Source of the DNA: Stromatinia cepivora
Taxonomy: Eukaryota > Ascomycota > Leotiomycetes > Helotiales > Sclerotiniaceae
Length of the DNA: 64,000 bases
Direction of reading: 5' to 3'
Assembly: GCA_014898415.1 (NCBI GenBank)
Contig: RCTD01000004.1
Span: forward strand, 426,001-490,000
The notes beneath the pieces were generated by a model. That model was given only the letters and a program-made list of their open reading frames with translations, had not been told where the DNA came from and did no database searches. A program made the translations under genes and the position numbers. This document shows positions 12,131-22,962 of the stretch, in pieces; positions within the stretch are counted from its first letter, which is position 1; every line of letters starts with the position of its first letter.

Positions 12131-12461
12131 CCTGGTGTCAAATCCTCTTTTAGCGAGCGTAATATCAAGAATACCAGGTTATTCTACGGACTGAATGCGC
12201 TTTCCTTTTCTTAATTTTGATATAGACTTAATTATAAGTAGTTATGATATTCTATTACAGCGAAGTTATGTGATTAGATACGGTGAATAGAGTAGTGCTC
12301 AGATTCAGAAAGACATCGTACATGATTACTACGTCGACAATGCCGTAGAGTATGGATAATTTTAGATCTTAATCAACGCTACTGAATTCTTCTTATATAA
12401 GGACCTATCTATTTCACTAGAATATTCCATTTGACATACAGTTGATCCACCGCGATACTAC

Positions 12462-12468
12462 TATATAA
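12462..12468 (+). promoter_or_regulatory. TATA-like box upstream of RING gene at 12610
   Basis: TATATAA lies 142 bp before the ATG, followed by a CA/AT-rich leader. Plausible core promoter by position only. Confidence 0.35.
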
Positions 12469-12609
12469 CTCACGTCCAAGTCATTAACTCAAAGAGATAA
12501 CCAAAGGCAATAAGAGCTCGACTGGAAGACTTTTACCTATCGATTATCACAACATAAACCATTCGACCACTACTATTGATATTTGGACCATAGGAGAGAT
12601 TAAAACAAA

Positions 12610-13374
12610 ATGGATGATCAACGACCAGAAAATGGTATTAACCTACCAAACCCACCTCCCGAAATCCACGCCGCCCGTCAACGCCGCGAAAATCGTCTAG
12701 CAGCCGAAAGAGGAGCACCTCCACCCTTTCCAAATGTTATCGATCCCCCTCGACGAGAAGACGGTTTACCAATCCCTCCCATCAGACGAATCGACCAAGT
12801 TGTACTTGTACCATTACCCCACGTCTACAATCTCCTTCTCCAATATGAAGAAACACCCAACCTCCCCATTTCAGTCCAGCGATTTCGAGATAATCTATGG
12901 GCACACATGCACAATGAAGATGTTCCCTGGCCTGGCCAACAACTTGTTTTCCCGCCAACCTTTCCGGATCATGAGCAGGCGGCTTTACAGGAAATCCAAT
13001 ATCATCTCCAACGACTTACATATGAACAGCTTGCTGCTGATGGTATTCCCCGCGACAACGCTCCCAATACCCCAGCGTGGATTTTAGCGCTTTTTCCGGA
13101 TCAACAGCCGGTTGGGCAGAGGAATGCGGAGGATAAGCCTATTTGCCCTATTTGTATTCAGGAACTTCCAGCGAGGGTGTCAATTGCTAGACCGTGTAAT
13201 CACTGGTTCTGCTCACCGTGTTTGGATGAATGGATTAGTCATGTTGAGGAACTTAACCCGCCGGCTAAATGTCCGATTTGTTTTGTGAATATTGCGAGGA
13301 TTGGGAATAATAGGGAGTTGGGGCATCGAGTTGGTGAGTTTCTGGGGTGGGATTTTGAGAGGGGGGGAGCTTGA
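12610..13374 (+). CDS. RING-HC finger protein, soluble member of the cluster
   Basis: Single exon, 254 aa. The ATG sits in AAAATGG, a good fungal context. The RING spans about 179-224: CPIC, CNHWFCSPC and CPIC, all ligands present. It shares two blocks with the gene at 14665-15432: ARQRRENRLAAxRG with PPFPNV near the N-terminus, and TPAWILALFPD before GQRNA and the RING. It is therefore a tandem-type paralogue. Unlike the paralogues at 14665 and 16420 it lacks the N-terminal MDAR plus membrane helix, so its location should be cytosolic or nuclear. Probable role: E3 ubiquitin ligase of unknown target. Transcribed away from the RING gene at 10387-11571. Confidence 0.85.
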   Translation: MDDQRPENGINLPNPPPEIHAARQRRENRLAAERGAPPPFPNVIDPPRREDGLPIPPIRRIDQVVLVPLPHVYNLLLQYEETPNLPISVQRFRDNLWAHMHNEDVPWPGQQLVFPPTFPDHEQAALQEIQYHLQRLTYEQLAADGIPRDNAPNTPAWILALFPDQQPVGQRNAEDKPICPICIQELPARVSIARPCNHWFCSPCLDEWISHVEELNPPAKCPICFVNIARIGNNRELGHRVGEFLGWDFERGGA

Positions 13375-14664
13375 TTTTTGAGGAGGTTGGTTGAGCATAT
13401 GTATCATAGCTCGCGGAAGGCAGAATAGGATCATTGTGGAGGTTTTAGTCAGTTCATAAAAGGCTGGTGACTTCATCCTTGGGTGTGGGCGTGGTTTGGA
13501 GTTAATTGAACTGTGGCAAGCAAGCAAGTTTTCTTGTAATCCTGGTTCTACTGCATTCGGTATGAATAGGGTAAGAAATAATAGCAACTTACTTTCTTCT
13601 GAATACGAGATTCAGACACTCTTGATTGGTATCTGTTGAATATTACGCTAGTCTAGTGTGATTTTACCCACATTCGTACATGTAGAACTCACTTCTCCCT
13701 CGACTTAGAAATCATATCTATTTCCACTTCTTGTTTTCTAATTCAATATATAATCAACAATATCCAAAATATTACATACAACCCAGATACATCATTACTG
13801 AAACTATCATCAAGATATGTGAATGTAATACGTGAAGGCATCATTGGCCCTTTAGGTAATGACCGTCAAAGGGTTCCTTGAACGAAATTGACCGAATCAC
13901 TCAGTCAGATTCTTTCCGATCAAGGTATCTAAAGAATAAAGATAACATCTAATACACTATCTAATTTGACGGAAACGATCACTGAAACTCAGCCTCGACA
14001 GTATGCAACTGCGTAAGTGGACGTTATAAACTTTGAAATCATTCATAGGTGTTGAATTATTCTTTGCAACAGGATTAGCTCTGGCTCCCAACATCTTCAG
14101 GCTCTCCAAGTTAAAAATGATGTGTCTAAAAAGAGAATAAATGACTTCTACTTAGTACCTAGAGTCTACAACTAGTGATTATAGGAGCTAGGTATTACGC
14201 AATTTGAAGGGGCAATAGGCGCAGAAGATAATGAAATGGTGTGAAGCATTATCCCACAATTAATCTGTGTTCTGGCAGCGGTACAGCATAGGCCGTTTTG
14301 TCACAAATGAAGGTATTCGGTAATATAATTCCACAGGTAGCATTTATATTGTTTTAGATTTCACTGAAGTGTACATCAAAGTCAAGAGTGTCTGAAAGTC
14401 ACATTGAGAAGAAATGAATGCATAGCTAATCATTTTATTTGCATTTTAACAGTCGCGAATATGCGATTACCCCTTTTGCTATACTAAAATGTAGTAGCCA
14501 TAAAACCATCCCTAATGCTACGTTCTGTACCCTAATACATAAAATTGTTCCTCCTGTGTAATGAGAAGTTATTTCCCATTTATATCCCAATAAACGGCCC
14601 CTAAAGACCCCCGACTATTCCTCAAACCGTTACCCAAATAACCGATCATCGCCATCAACAAAAC
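13375..14664. other. Convergent intergenic region, no gene seen
   Basis: About 1.3 kb of AT-rich sequence between the 3' ends of two RING paralogues. No frame with domain signal or splice structure. Confidence 0.65.
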
Positions 14665-15432
14665 TCAATTTCCTCCCCAAAACCGCCACATACGTTGACC
14701 TACACCCGCAATGTTTCCCACAGTCCTTCTAATCTCTCTAGTGCAGATTGGACATCTAGCAGGCTGCGGCGGTCTCATCTCCCTCAGATGATGCATCCAA
14801 TCTTCTAAGCATGGCACGCAGAACTGATGATTGCACGGCTTAGCAATGGATGTCCGAGCCGGAAGTTCATCCATACAAATCGGACATGTTGGTTTATCCT
14901 GTGCGTTTCTTTGACCGAGAGGAGCAGGTCGATTGTCCGGGAATAGCGCTAAGATCCATGCCGGAGTATCAGGGACCATGTGGCGAGGAACTGGAGGGTG
15001 AGGGTTGTTTTGAATTGGTTCTGCAGCCCCAGCGTGCGCAATTCGAATCCATTCCCCACCCTGTCGTTGAGGAGGAGGAATAAACTCGGCGACATTCGGA
15101 AATGGTGGAGCTTCCCCTCGCTGGGCCGCTAGACGATTTTCCCGACGCTGACGGGCTTGTTTGATATGATGAGGTACATTGTTGTCGGCTGCTAGATGAA
15201 GGTCGCGACGATGGACTTCTTGAATATCAACAGGTATTCCGTTGCGATCAGGCTCACGGCCAGGCTGGCGGTTGTGGTTTTGTTCGTGCTCGTCTGGCCA
15301 GAGAGGTTCTCCGTTGAAGGTGGAGCCACTTAGAAAACAGATGATCGTTACAATTACCAAGATGAAAAAGAACGGAATTACAATGAGAGATTCGAGTGGG
15401 TTGTGCTCATTTCTTCGGTTTCTGGCATCCAT
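14665..15432 (-). CDS. Membrane-anchored RING-HC protein
   Basis: Single exon, 255 aa, ATG at 15432. The N-terminus MDARNRRNEHNPLES is followed by a strong hydrophobic helix (about 13-36), then a charged, Pro-rich linker and a C3HC4 RING at about 183-230 (CPIC, CNHQFCVPC, CPIC). The linker shares ARQRRENRLAA, PPFPNV and TPAWILALFPD with the gene at 12610, and the N-terminus and helix match the gene at 16420. This is a small-family E3 ligase, probably anchored in an internal membrane with the RING cytosolic. Target unknown. Membrane topology is inferred from hydrophobicity alone. Confidence 0.86.
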   Translation of the reverse strand: MDARNRRNEHNPLESLIVIPFFFILVIVTIICFLSGSTFNGEPLWPDEHEQNHNRQPGREPDRNGIPVDIQEVHRRDLHLAADNNVPHHIKQARQRRENRLAAQRGEAPPFPNVAEFIPPPQRQGGEWIRIAHAGAAEPIQNNPHPPVPRHMVPDTPAWILALFPDNRPAPLGQRNAQDKPTCPICMDELPARTSIAKPCNHQFCVPCLEDWMHHLREMRPPQPARCPICTREIRRTVGNIAGVGQRMWRFWGGN

Positions 15433-16419
15433 TTTGAGTTGATTGTTGTGAGATGTCTTGAAGGCTAAGAATCGTCGTAACAGTGGATCGATATGCTGTG
15501 GATGTTTTCTTGTAGATAGGGGATGCTAATTTTGCTTTTCTTTTGAATATCTTGACGAGTAAGGGTTTGAAATGTGGAGTCTTAGACTGGGTTTGATAGT
15601 TCTTATGTAGATGTTGATGGATACTAAATTAGATGTAGAAGGAAGTGAGTTAGATGGCTTGGAGAAAGAGGTAATTATATGCAAAAATACTAGAAAATAG
15701 AATTGCACTAGGCTCAATGCCGTACGACCATATTCGATAACTTTGATCCCGTACTAGCCGTGCGTGAGGGGCTCGGGGATTGCTAAATGTGAATGTGTGT
15801 TTTTAATACCGTATTGCCAGGCCTCCGTTAGCCGAACAAATCTGCCGTAGTGAATTGAAGTACTACAACTATGAACGATTATGCTTATCACCACCCTTTG
15901 CATGATAGGAAAGATCTGTATCAGTATTGAACAGAAGGGTTCAATATAAATTCATAGAGGAGAGCCTGGTATTCTAAAGCTATGTAGAAATCAGGACTTT
16001 TACGCTGGTGTACTAAGCTAAAATGAAGCTATTCACTAATATGACATCACCCCTAGTATTTCTGTTTATATATCATTCTAAATGTCACCAAATTTGCACA
16101 TCGAAATAACAGTCTCAAAATCAAGATGAATTACCAGATACGCCTAAAGCCATGCATTAATGAAGAACACCATTTCTACGTATAATTAACTCTGATGTCT
16201 GAATGCCGGAGCTAGCAGTCGAAATAATAGTCCTAAATCCTCGCCTGCTAATGCAATGCGACAATAAGTCACTAACCCATTGAGCTAATCTCTAACCTGT
16301 GAAATCCTCGTCTACTTCCTCACTCCCAACAGGTCCGACAGTACGCAGCTAATTCACCAATTTGTGAAAAGCCATTTAACCCCTATCGTAACTCTCCCAA
16401 ATCCCTTTCAACCCCGAAG
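15433..16419. other. Intergenic, no gene seen
   Basis: About 1 kb between two co-oriented RING genes, containing the promoter of the downstream (15432) gene. A short GC-rich patch at about 15760-15780 (GAGGGGCTCGGGGATT) stands out from the AT-rich context and partly resembles the reverse complement of 23885-23905. Confidence 0.6.
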
Positions 16420-17259
16420 TCAAGCCCAAGCTTGAGCTCCTCCAAATCTTCTCCACACCACAGCAATGCGATATCCCAGCTGCTCATTGCTCTCAATACT
16501 TTTAACAACTTTAAAACAGTATGGACAAGTAGGCGTTTTTCTTTCTTTCTCCTTATACGTGATCCATTCCTCTAAACAATGAACACAAAATCGATGATTA
16601 CAAGGTTTTGCAATTGAAAGCTTCTCCGGAAGTTCCTCTCTACATATAACACAATTATTTTTCTCCTCCTCGGTACGATTAGCCGGAGTATCTAGAAGAA
16701 ATCGTGCGAATAGCCATTGCGGTAGGGGGGAACCTGGATATCTGTGCACTTGGCGCCGCGGCTTTGGAACCGGCAAGTAACGCCGATAATGTTCATCATC
16801 CGCGGTGTAGAATTGTCTTCCTCTCGCGCGCAGCTCCCTATAATTTGAGGGAATACCAGGTCCCCCTCCCACATCTGGTAGATTGGGCCAAGGACACTCA
16901 TACCCTCCTTCTAGTGCAAACACATTATCATGACATTGTCCACAGATAGAAGGCATCATTTGTTCATCAGGGAAAGGGCGAGGAAGATTTGCTTCATCTG
17001 CCAGACGGTTATGGGCGCGCCAACGGACGCGTCGTTCAGTAAGAGGCGATATATTTCTCTCGTCGAAGTACAGTTCGGGCTTCCACTCTCGTATTGCCCA
17101 TGTGAGATACTTGGTATTGCGTAGTTGACAAGCGAATCTGGCACCGGTCAAGAAGTACACCAATCTAAGGAGTTCAAAGTAGAGAACGATTGGAATGGCT
17201 AGTATGAACTCTAGAGGATTTAGCTCATTTAATTGTCTTATTCTTCCACGTGCATCCAT
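16420..17259 (-). CDS. Membrane-anchored RING-HC protein, diverged paralogue
   Basis: Single exon, 279 aa, ATG at 17259. N-terminus MDARGRIRQLNELNPLEF followed by a hydrophobic helix at about 18-40. RING at about 203-248: CVIC, CNHRFCVHC and CPYC. Shares MDAR, NPLE, the helix and the LSIAKPCNH RING core with the protein at 14665, but the middle region is different and includes its own CxxC near residue 107. It is probably an E3 ubiquitin ligase on an endomembrane. The different linkers on a conserved RING and anchor indicate diversification after duplication. Confidence 0.85.
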   Translation of the reverse strand: MDARGRIRQLNELNPLEFILAIPIVLYFELLRLVYFLTGARFACQLRNTKYLTWAIREWKPELYFDERNISPLTERRVRWRAHNRLADEANLPRPFPDEQMMPSICGQCHDNVFALEGGYECPWPNLPDVGGGPGIPSNYRELRARGRQFYTADDEHYRRYLPVPKPRRQVHRYPGSPLPQWLFARFLLDTPANRTEEEKNNCVICREELPEKLSIAKPCNHRFCVHCLEEWITYKEKERKTPTCPYCFKVVKSIESNEQLGYRIAVVWRRFGGAQAWA

Positions 17260-18640
17260 ATTGCTAGATTTATTGGTTGATTGAAAGAATTGATAGGTAA
17301 GTGGTAATAGAAACGATGTTGTGGATGTGGATTGGACGTAGATTGTGAAAGGAATATTCCGTATGTTGACTATAGTCTGTATCCAGGTTTGTTTTTGTGG
17401 ATGGAAGAAGATGCGGGCTTGAACAGTCCTTGACGATTATTTATGTATGAGAAGAGCTTGCTGACAAGATGCCTTGAATCAACTATCTGCACTAACACAC
17501 GGTTGTAGATGTTCCCCACACTTGTGGGAGTAACTTTAGTTACTGGTTACAGTGAAGTCATTCCTTAAGATGTTTCACAGCAGTACATTGGCTAGTCTCC
17601 ACTCTATTTAATGGTAACAGAGAAACCCCGATCATAACATTCATTTGCTGGGTAAACAACCACGGATCTCGCTACCAGAGGACTGCTACATTCTCCTCAC
17701 GATTCTTATTGCATCTCCAAACCCCAATCCTCCTCTAGCCTTGAACAGAGGAAATGAATACTTGATATTTTATCATATAGAATGCTATTATGTGAAAAGG
17801 GACCGAAAAAAAACACCACAAAGCCTAAATTGTAGCGAAACCAAAATTACAGTAGGAAGAACATCGGGATTCAAAACAAAATCCACATCTAATAGTTGTC
17901 AACCTTCGGTTCTCCTCTACCCCTACCCCTACTCTTTCCTTGTTCCTTGAATACATTTCCATCCTTTGGAATTGGAATATATCAATCTACACAACCCCTA
18001 CATAAAAACAGTCCATACCCTCCCTCAACTATCCATATACAACAAACGAAAGGAAAAGAATTGATATCCGCCATTATCATCATAGATACCACCTCCTTAT
18101 AAACATCCATATATCAAAAAAGTTTGTCCCAATGCCATAGGATCACAAGACCATATGATCACAAGTCAACTGAATAAAAGTTTGCTAGAAATCATCATGA
18201 AATGTACGCAAGTACTCATAGAAGTTTGTTCAAAATGATCAGGTTGTTGTCCATCTCATCTCAGGAGTGTTCCAAGTTTGCAGAGAAGTGGAGGGGTTTT
18301 AAGATTGAGCAGAGAGTTATGATGAAATTTTCGAAATATTAGGCAGAAGCAAATAAATGGGCACATTTTTGAGATATGCAATACAAGCCAACTAGACTTT
18401 CTTTATCAAAGGGTACAGGGCAAATATTACTTGTGCTTGCCATTGTGTATTGGAAGTAGAGAAGATTGAGTCAACATAGAGAAAGCGTCGATGTGTAAAT
18501 GAAATCCATTCTATGCATAGGCTTCTGATGCCTTGCTATTATACACATACAACCATTCGCCATGAACCTTCTCCCAAAAGACTGTTGTTTGCCTTTAGCC
18601 ATATACCAAATCCCATTACCTTAGAAGTACCCCCAAACCT
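17260..18640. other. Intergenic, no gene seen
   Basis: About 1.4 kb between the RING cluster and the 3' end of the thiolase gene. Contains the promoter of the RING gene at 17259 and the thiolase 3' UTR. Short open frames here lack domains. Confidence 0.65.
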
Positions 18641-20107
18641 CTACTCGGCAACCCAAACAGCAGCCATACCCATACCAGTACCCACACACATACTAGTCAC
18701 ACCAACCTTCTGCTTTGTCCTTCTCAATTCATACAATAATGTGCTGACCTGTCTTGCTCCGGTACATCCAAGAGGATGACCAAAAGCAATGGCACCACCC
18801 TTTGGATTGATTTTCTTGTGATCAAGGCCCAACTCATTTGCGCACCAAACACATTGACTTGCAAATGCTTCATTGATCTCGAAAATATCTACATCGTCCT
18901 TGTTGATACCGGTCTTCTCAAAGACCTTAGGAATAGCAGCCCAAGGACCAATACCCATAAGGAGGGGAGCTACACCTGCAACAGATGCTGCGACGTATTT
19001 ACCAAGGATGGTTTGACCAAGTCTTTCGGCTGTGGAACGCTTCATCAAAAGAACTGCGGCAGCTCCATCTGAAATTTGAGAAGCATTTCCAGCATGGATG
19101 CTACCATCCTTTGCGAAAGCAGGCTTAATCTTGCCTAAGCTCTCAGCTGTGATACCTGGTCGGATACCATCATCCTTGGCAACTGTGATCTCCTTTGTTT
19201 CGCCAGTTTTTGGGTCCTCCCATTTGACAGTCAAAGGAGCAATTTCCTCGTCAAAAAGACCATCTTGTTGGGCCTTAAGTGCCTTTTGGTATGATGAAGC
19301 TGCAAACGAGTCCTGTACAGAACGAGGAATACCCTTGCTTTTGGCCATCTTCTCGGAGAGAACGCCCATAGGCACTTTGCAGTTTGCGGACTCTGGGTGA
19401 GATTCGAGGAGTTCCGAAAACTCTGTTACGGCACCAGGTCTGTGAATTTACCATTAGCTTAATTGCGCACACAAAACGACAAGGGAGTAGGCCATACCCA
19501 TATTGTAAACTCATGCTTTCGACACCTGCACCAACACCAACATCGATCATTCCACTCTTGATGGCATTCGCGATATCTACGCATGCTTGTAAACCAGATG
19601 AACATTGTCTGTTCAAGCTCTTGACCGCTGCAGATACAGGGAATCCTGCAGCCAAAGCAGCGGCACGGAACTCCGTAGCGCCACCTCCAGGAGGAAGTAC
19701 CGATCCAACAGCTATATCTTCTACCAGCCCAGGGTCAATTTTCGATCGTTCGATGAGAGATTTGAATGCGCCGACGAGTAAATCTGCAGCTGCTGTATCT
19801 TTAAATCCTCCTTTGCCACCCTTTGTGAATGCGGTACGGAGACAGGCTGTTACGACGACCTGGAATGGAGAAGGTTAGCAAGGACTCAAGATACGCTTGT
19901 GAAGAGAATGGCTGGTCATACATCATCCGGATGCTTCTCTAAAAGCTTCGCGCGGCCGCTATCGCCTGTAATAGAGGCCTGCGGTGCGATAGAGCTCTGC
20001 GAGCCAGCCAGATGGCTGGAAACTTGTCCAAGTCGTTTTTGTGCTGTATTCATTGTCAGCCCCCGTTTGCATTCCTTTAATTGCGATGGACGCTTACCAG
20101 CTGACAT
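18641..20107 (-). CDS. Peroxisomal 3-ketoacyl-CoA thiolase (POT1/ACAA1 type)
   Basis: Four exons: 20107-20098, 20043-19922, 19859-19498 and 19439-18641, with introns of 54, 62 and 58 bp. The first exon is only 10 nt (ATG TCA GCT G). The join gives 430 aa. An N-terminal PTS2 signal RLGQVSSHL (residues 7-15) fits R-L-x5-H-L exactly and sends the enzyme to peroxisomes. Catalytic residues: Cys130 in NRQCSSG, His386 in GHPLGCTGARQ and Cys416 in CVGTGMG. It performs the last step of peroxisomal beta-oxidation, cleaving 3-ketoacyl-CoA with CoA to acetyl-CoA and a shortened acyl-CoA. Conserved core gene lying between two accessory islands. Confidence 0.95.
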
Positions 20108-20950
20108 CTTGACAATGTATCTAATGTGTTATATGAAGAAGGCTATTCAATGCGATGAGAAGTACAGGAGTAAAAAGGTTAAGTTATATGAAAAGAAAGA
20201 AAGGAAGAGATGTGTCGGGGTCGGAGATCAATAGATAGATAGATATATCGAGGATGCCTCGGCAGGAATTCAACCAATCATGGACGCTAACGGCGATTTC
20301 TCACACACATGCTTTTTCATGGTTGGTCTCAGCCGAAACCAGAATTTATGATTTTGTAATAATTATTAAGGTTAGGTAGGTCACGCGCTCAAAGGGGTAT
20401 CAATCTTACATGTGCTCAATCAAATCTGGATTGGTATTGGTAATTCGCATGATTTGTTTTTAATGGGTACGTACCTTTCCCCTCCCAAGAGGAGAGAATC
20501 TGCATCTGACATGTGAATGTTGAAGTTCAATCCTTATTTGGCATACACCTGGTGTGATTTTAGTGAGTCAATAGACTTGAGCGAGATTCGGTTGGCGTGC
20601 ATTTAAAATAATGACTATATACACCCCATGCAGAGGAGGACAAACAAATTTATCCTTTTTACCATGAAACGACGACATATACTGTATACCTTGGAAAGGA
20701 GCAACTTTCACTATGGCTGCCATAAAAGTCAAATCACAGGTTGAAGATCGATAAACATAATATTTATTTGCGCTAGAAACTATACTAAGTAAACTTTTAC
20801 ACCGAACGGAAGAGCGCAAATAAACACGAATGGAAGCCAATTCACTCGCTACTAGAAACTCCACAGAGGCTTGTTGCCGACGAACTGAATAGATGCAGAA
20901 TAGGAATTTGTGTCATTGCTCTCGAAGTGGTCAGCACCGCGCTAGACCTT
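20108..20950. other. Intergenic: thiolase promoter side
   Basis: About 840 bp with the thiolase 5' region on the left and the 3' region of the F-box gene on the right. A short GATA repeat occurs near 20230. No gene seen. Confidence 0.6.
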
Positions 20951-22126
20951 TCAGTTTCTGGCGATGAGGTTTCTCCAGCCTTGATTACAAGTACTCAAAC
21001 AAGCAGCGGAGTTGGGAGATAAATTCTCGACAATTCCCAAAATCACCTCTACCGGAAGACCCGAAAGGGTTTTACTGTCTGATGACGTGCTCGAAGGAGT
21101 GTTTTGGTCTATGCAGTGAAAGAAACAATAGAAATGCTCTATTACGTCGTCTGCGCTTAAACCCCGTTCATGGAGTTTCTCAATTTCCAACTCCATGGAC
21201 CGGTCCACTATAGTCTTGCGATTTCCCCCCTCGATGAGATGGAAAACAAACTCCCATTCGTGAAAGTTGAAGCCATGAAAACAACTCGCAAACGCTAGGT
21301 ACTTGAGCTCACACCTGTGAATCCGAAAAACAACCTTGACGAATTCAATATCACAACATCTGTTGATAAGTTTAACCAGCTTGTCAATGATCTTTTTGCG
21401 CTTCTGGAACATATCCACCAGCAGATATTCGCGCCTTAACGGTGTCACTTCGACGAGGAGATGCTTCGTTTTCTTTAAGTAAAAGGGAAGAACTTTGAAG
21501 AATGATTCTTGTACTTCCTCATTTTCATCGTCGTAAGTCTTGTCATGGTTGAGTTCAGTATGGTTGAGTGTGACTTTTAACCTCTCGTTTTTGAAACGTA
21601 ACCAGGGATGTTCACGAATCTGTCTGTCGATTTTGGAATTTTCCTTGACTTCTGTGATAATTGGTCGTCCCGATCCGGACCATCCCAAGTGCAGCGTCCA
21701 TTTCTCGAATTTTAGGCCGTAGAGGGGGAGGGCAGCCTGAAGTTGTGGAAGATTGGGCTGATCAAGGTTGTGCTGCTGCATGTGGAATGCGACTTCCAAT
21801 ATATCGACATCTTGAAATCTATTCAAAATGTTCTTCAAGTTGGTTAAGAGTTTGGTCGTTCGGGCGGTATCTTCACGGGCTCTTTTGTGATCTGCAGAAT
21901 GGCATATGACCTCGATGCGAATTCTCCTCATACGCTCCAAGTATTCAGGGAGCTGTGCTAGAAGAGATTTGTCACCAGTGCTTTCGGTCTGCTTTTGCCG
22001 ATTGTTGTTGATGGTTATGACCAGGAACGCTCCTTCTACAATCCTTAAGTCGTCGTGCCTTTGAATATGCGAAGTATCCCGCCTCCGACGATTGGCTCGA
22101 TTGAGTTTATTCTTGCGCTTCGTCAT
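20951..22126 (-). CDS. F-box protein carrying two copies of an undescribed domain
   Basis: Single exon, 391 aa. The frame opens with GTG at 22144; the first ATG is at 22126 (MTKRKNKLN, a basic start). Domain copy 1 is at about 35-165 and copy 2 at about 190-315. Each contains a repeated pattern: a hydrophobic strand, LPxYL then a basic strand, a helix with LxxLxNxxxD, a strand ending in FHxQQ/FRIHR, and GLKFEKW/GFNFHEW. The same pattern recurs in seven nearby loci. The last 40 residues look like an F-box (GLPVEVILGIVENL, then a Cys-rich stretch and GWRNLI), which normally binds Skp1 in SCF ubiquitin ligases. A C-terminal F-box is unusual and the protein ends right after it, so a truncation is possible. 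Function unknown. Confidence 0.72.
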   Translation of the reverse strand: MTKRKNKLNRANRRRRDTSHIQRHDDLRIVEGAFLVITINNNRQKQTESTGDKSLLAQLPEYLERMRRIRIEVICHSADHKRAREDTARTTKLLTNLKNILNRFQDVDILEVAFHMQQHNLDQPNLPQLQAALPLYGLKFEKWTLHLGWSGSGRPIITEVKENSKIDRQIREHPWLRFKNERLKVTLNHTELNHDKTYDDENEEVQESFFKVLPFYLKKTKHLLVEVTPLRREYLLVDMFQKRKKIIDKLVKLINRCCDIEFVKVVFRIHRCELKYLAFASCFHGFNFHEWEFVFHLIEGGNRKTIVDRSMELEIEKLHERGLSADDVIEHFYCFFHCIDQNTPSSTSSDSKTLSGLPVEVILGIVENLSPNSAACLSTCNQGWRNLIARN

Positions 22127-22962
22127 CTTGATGCGGAAAAGCACCTGCTTCTATGTTAATCCGAAGAGAAGATGTTGCGCCTCAAATTCGACGCGGCGTT
22201 TTGATTAGCTACATGGTGCCAAAATGTGAAATTTTGAAATACTTATAAACACACAGTGCTCAAAGGCAACAAAGCATTTCGCCCATAGCGGAGACATAAT
22301 GCCATTCGACAAAAATAGAATGCAATAGAGCATTCTGGCCAAATATGCAATGTCGATCAATTGACTTGTCTTCATCAAGCTTTTGCTAGTACTTTCCATA
22401 CTTTCCATACTTTCCATACTTTCCATACTTTCCATACTTTCCATACTTTCCATACTTTCCATACTTTCCATACTTTCCATACTTTCCATACTTTTCATAT
22501 TAAGCTCTTGCTTGGAAGAATCATCCCATAAAGAGTAAACATTACCCCTGTTTGACCCAAAGCTGCAGGCAAGGCAAAAGTCAATGCTAGACACAATTTT
22601 GTGGTGTTTGTTGCCAAGCCTTGGTTAAACACAAATCAAGGCTAGGTCCTTGGATGATTTTCAAAACATTTTCGAAGCAAAACCATTACTCTGACAAGGG
22701 TAATTAGAGTCTTCTAGAAAATGTGTCACTGAGTCATAGTTATTTCAATATAAGGCAAGGGATCTTATAAGTTCAACAAAAGAGATATGCAGTGCGGTGA
22801 TATCGTCGTTTTTGGGACTTAGATATCCTCAAAACTTGTTTCACCTCCTGTACTTAATATCTGCGAAGTCCTGGATGCCTCATAGTAGCAGACTAAACCG
22901 CAAGTTAAACTTCTACATACCATCGAAATTTTACAAACATCGTACGCTGGCCGTCCTCCAAA
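22127..22962. other. Divergent intergenic region with a minisatellite
   Basis: About 830 bp between two divergently transcribed members of the YGL-W family. It holds a 9-bp minisatellite (22391-22500) and a 3' AT-rich leader for the gene at 22963. The minus-strand frame made of MES repeats is judged non-coding. Confidence 0.65.
22391..22500. repeat. 9-bp minisatellite (ACTTTCCAT)n, about 12 copies
   Basis: Near-perfect tandem copies of ACTTTCCAT. Because the period is a multiple of three, it reads MES-MES-MES on the minus strand. Only the last copy varies. Confidence 0.95.

Larger units (their letters stand above)
11572..12609. other. Divergent intergenic region between two RING genes
   Basis: About 1 kb shared upstream region for the minus-strand gene ending at 11571 and the plus-strand gene starting at 12610. 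It contains a perfect hairpin at 12100-12130 and a TATA-like element near 12462. No coding sequence seen. Confidence 0.65.

Noticed and set aside
22205..22594. 129-codon minus-strand frame with MES repeats
   Set aside because: The repeat is the 9-bp minisatellite read in frame; the frame starts at GTG and the flanks show no domain.
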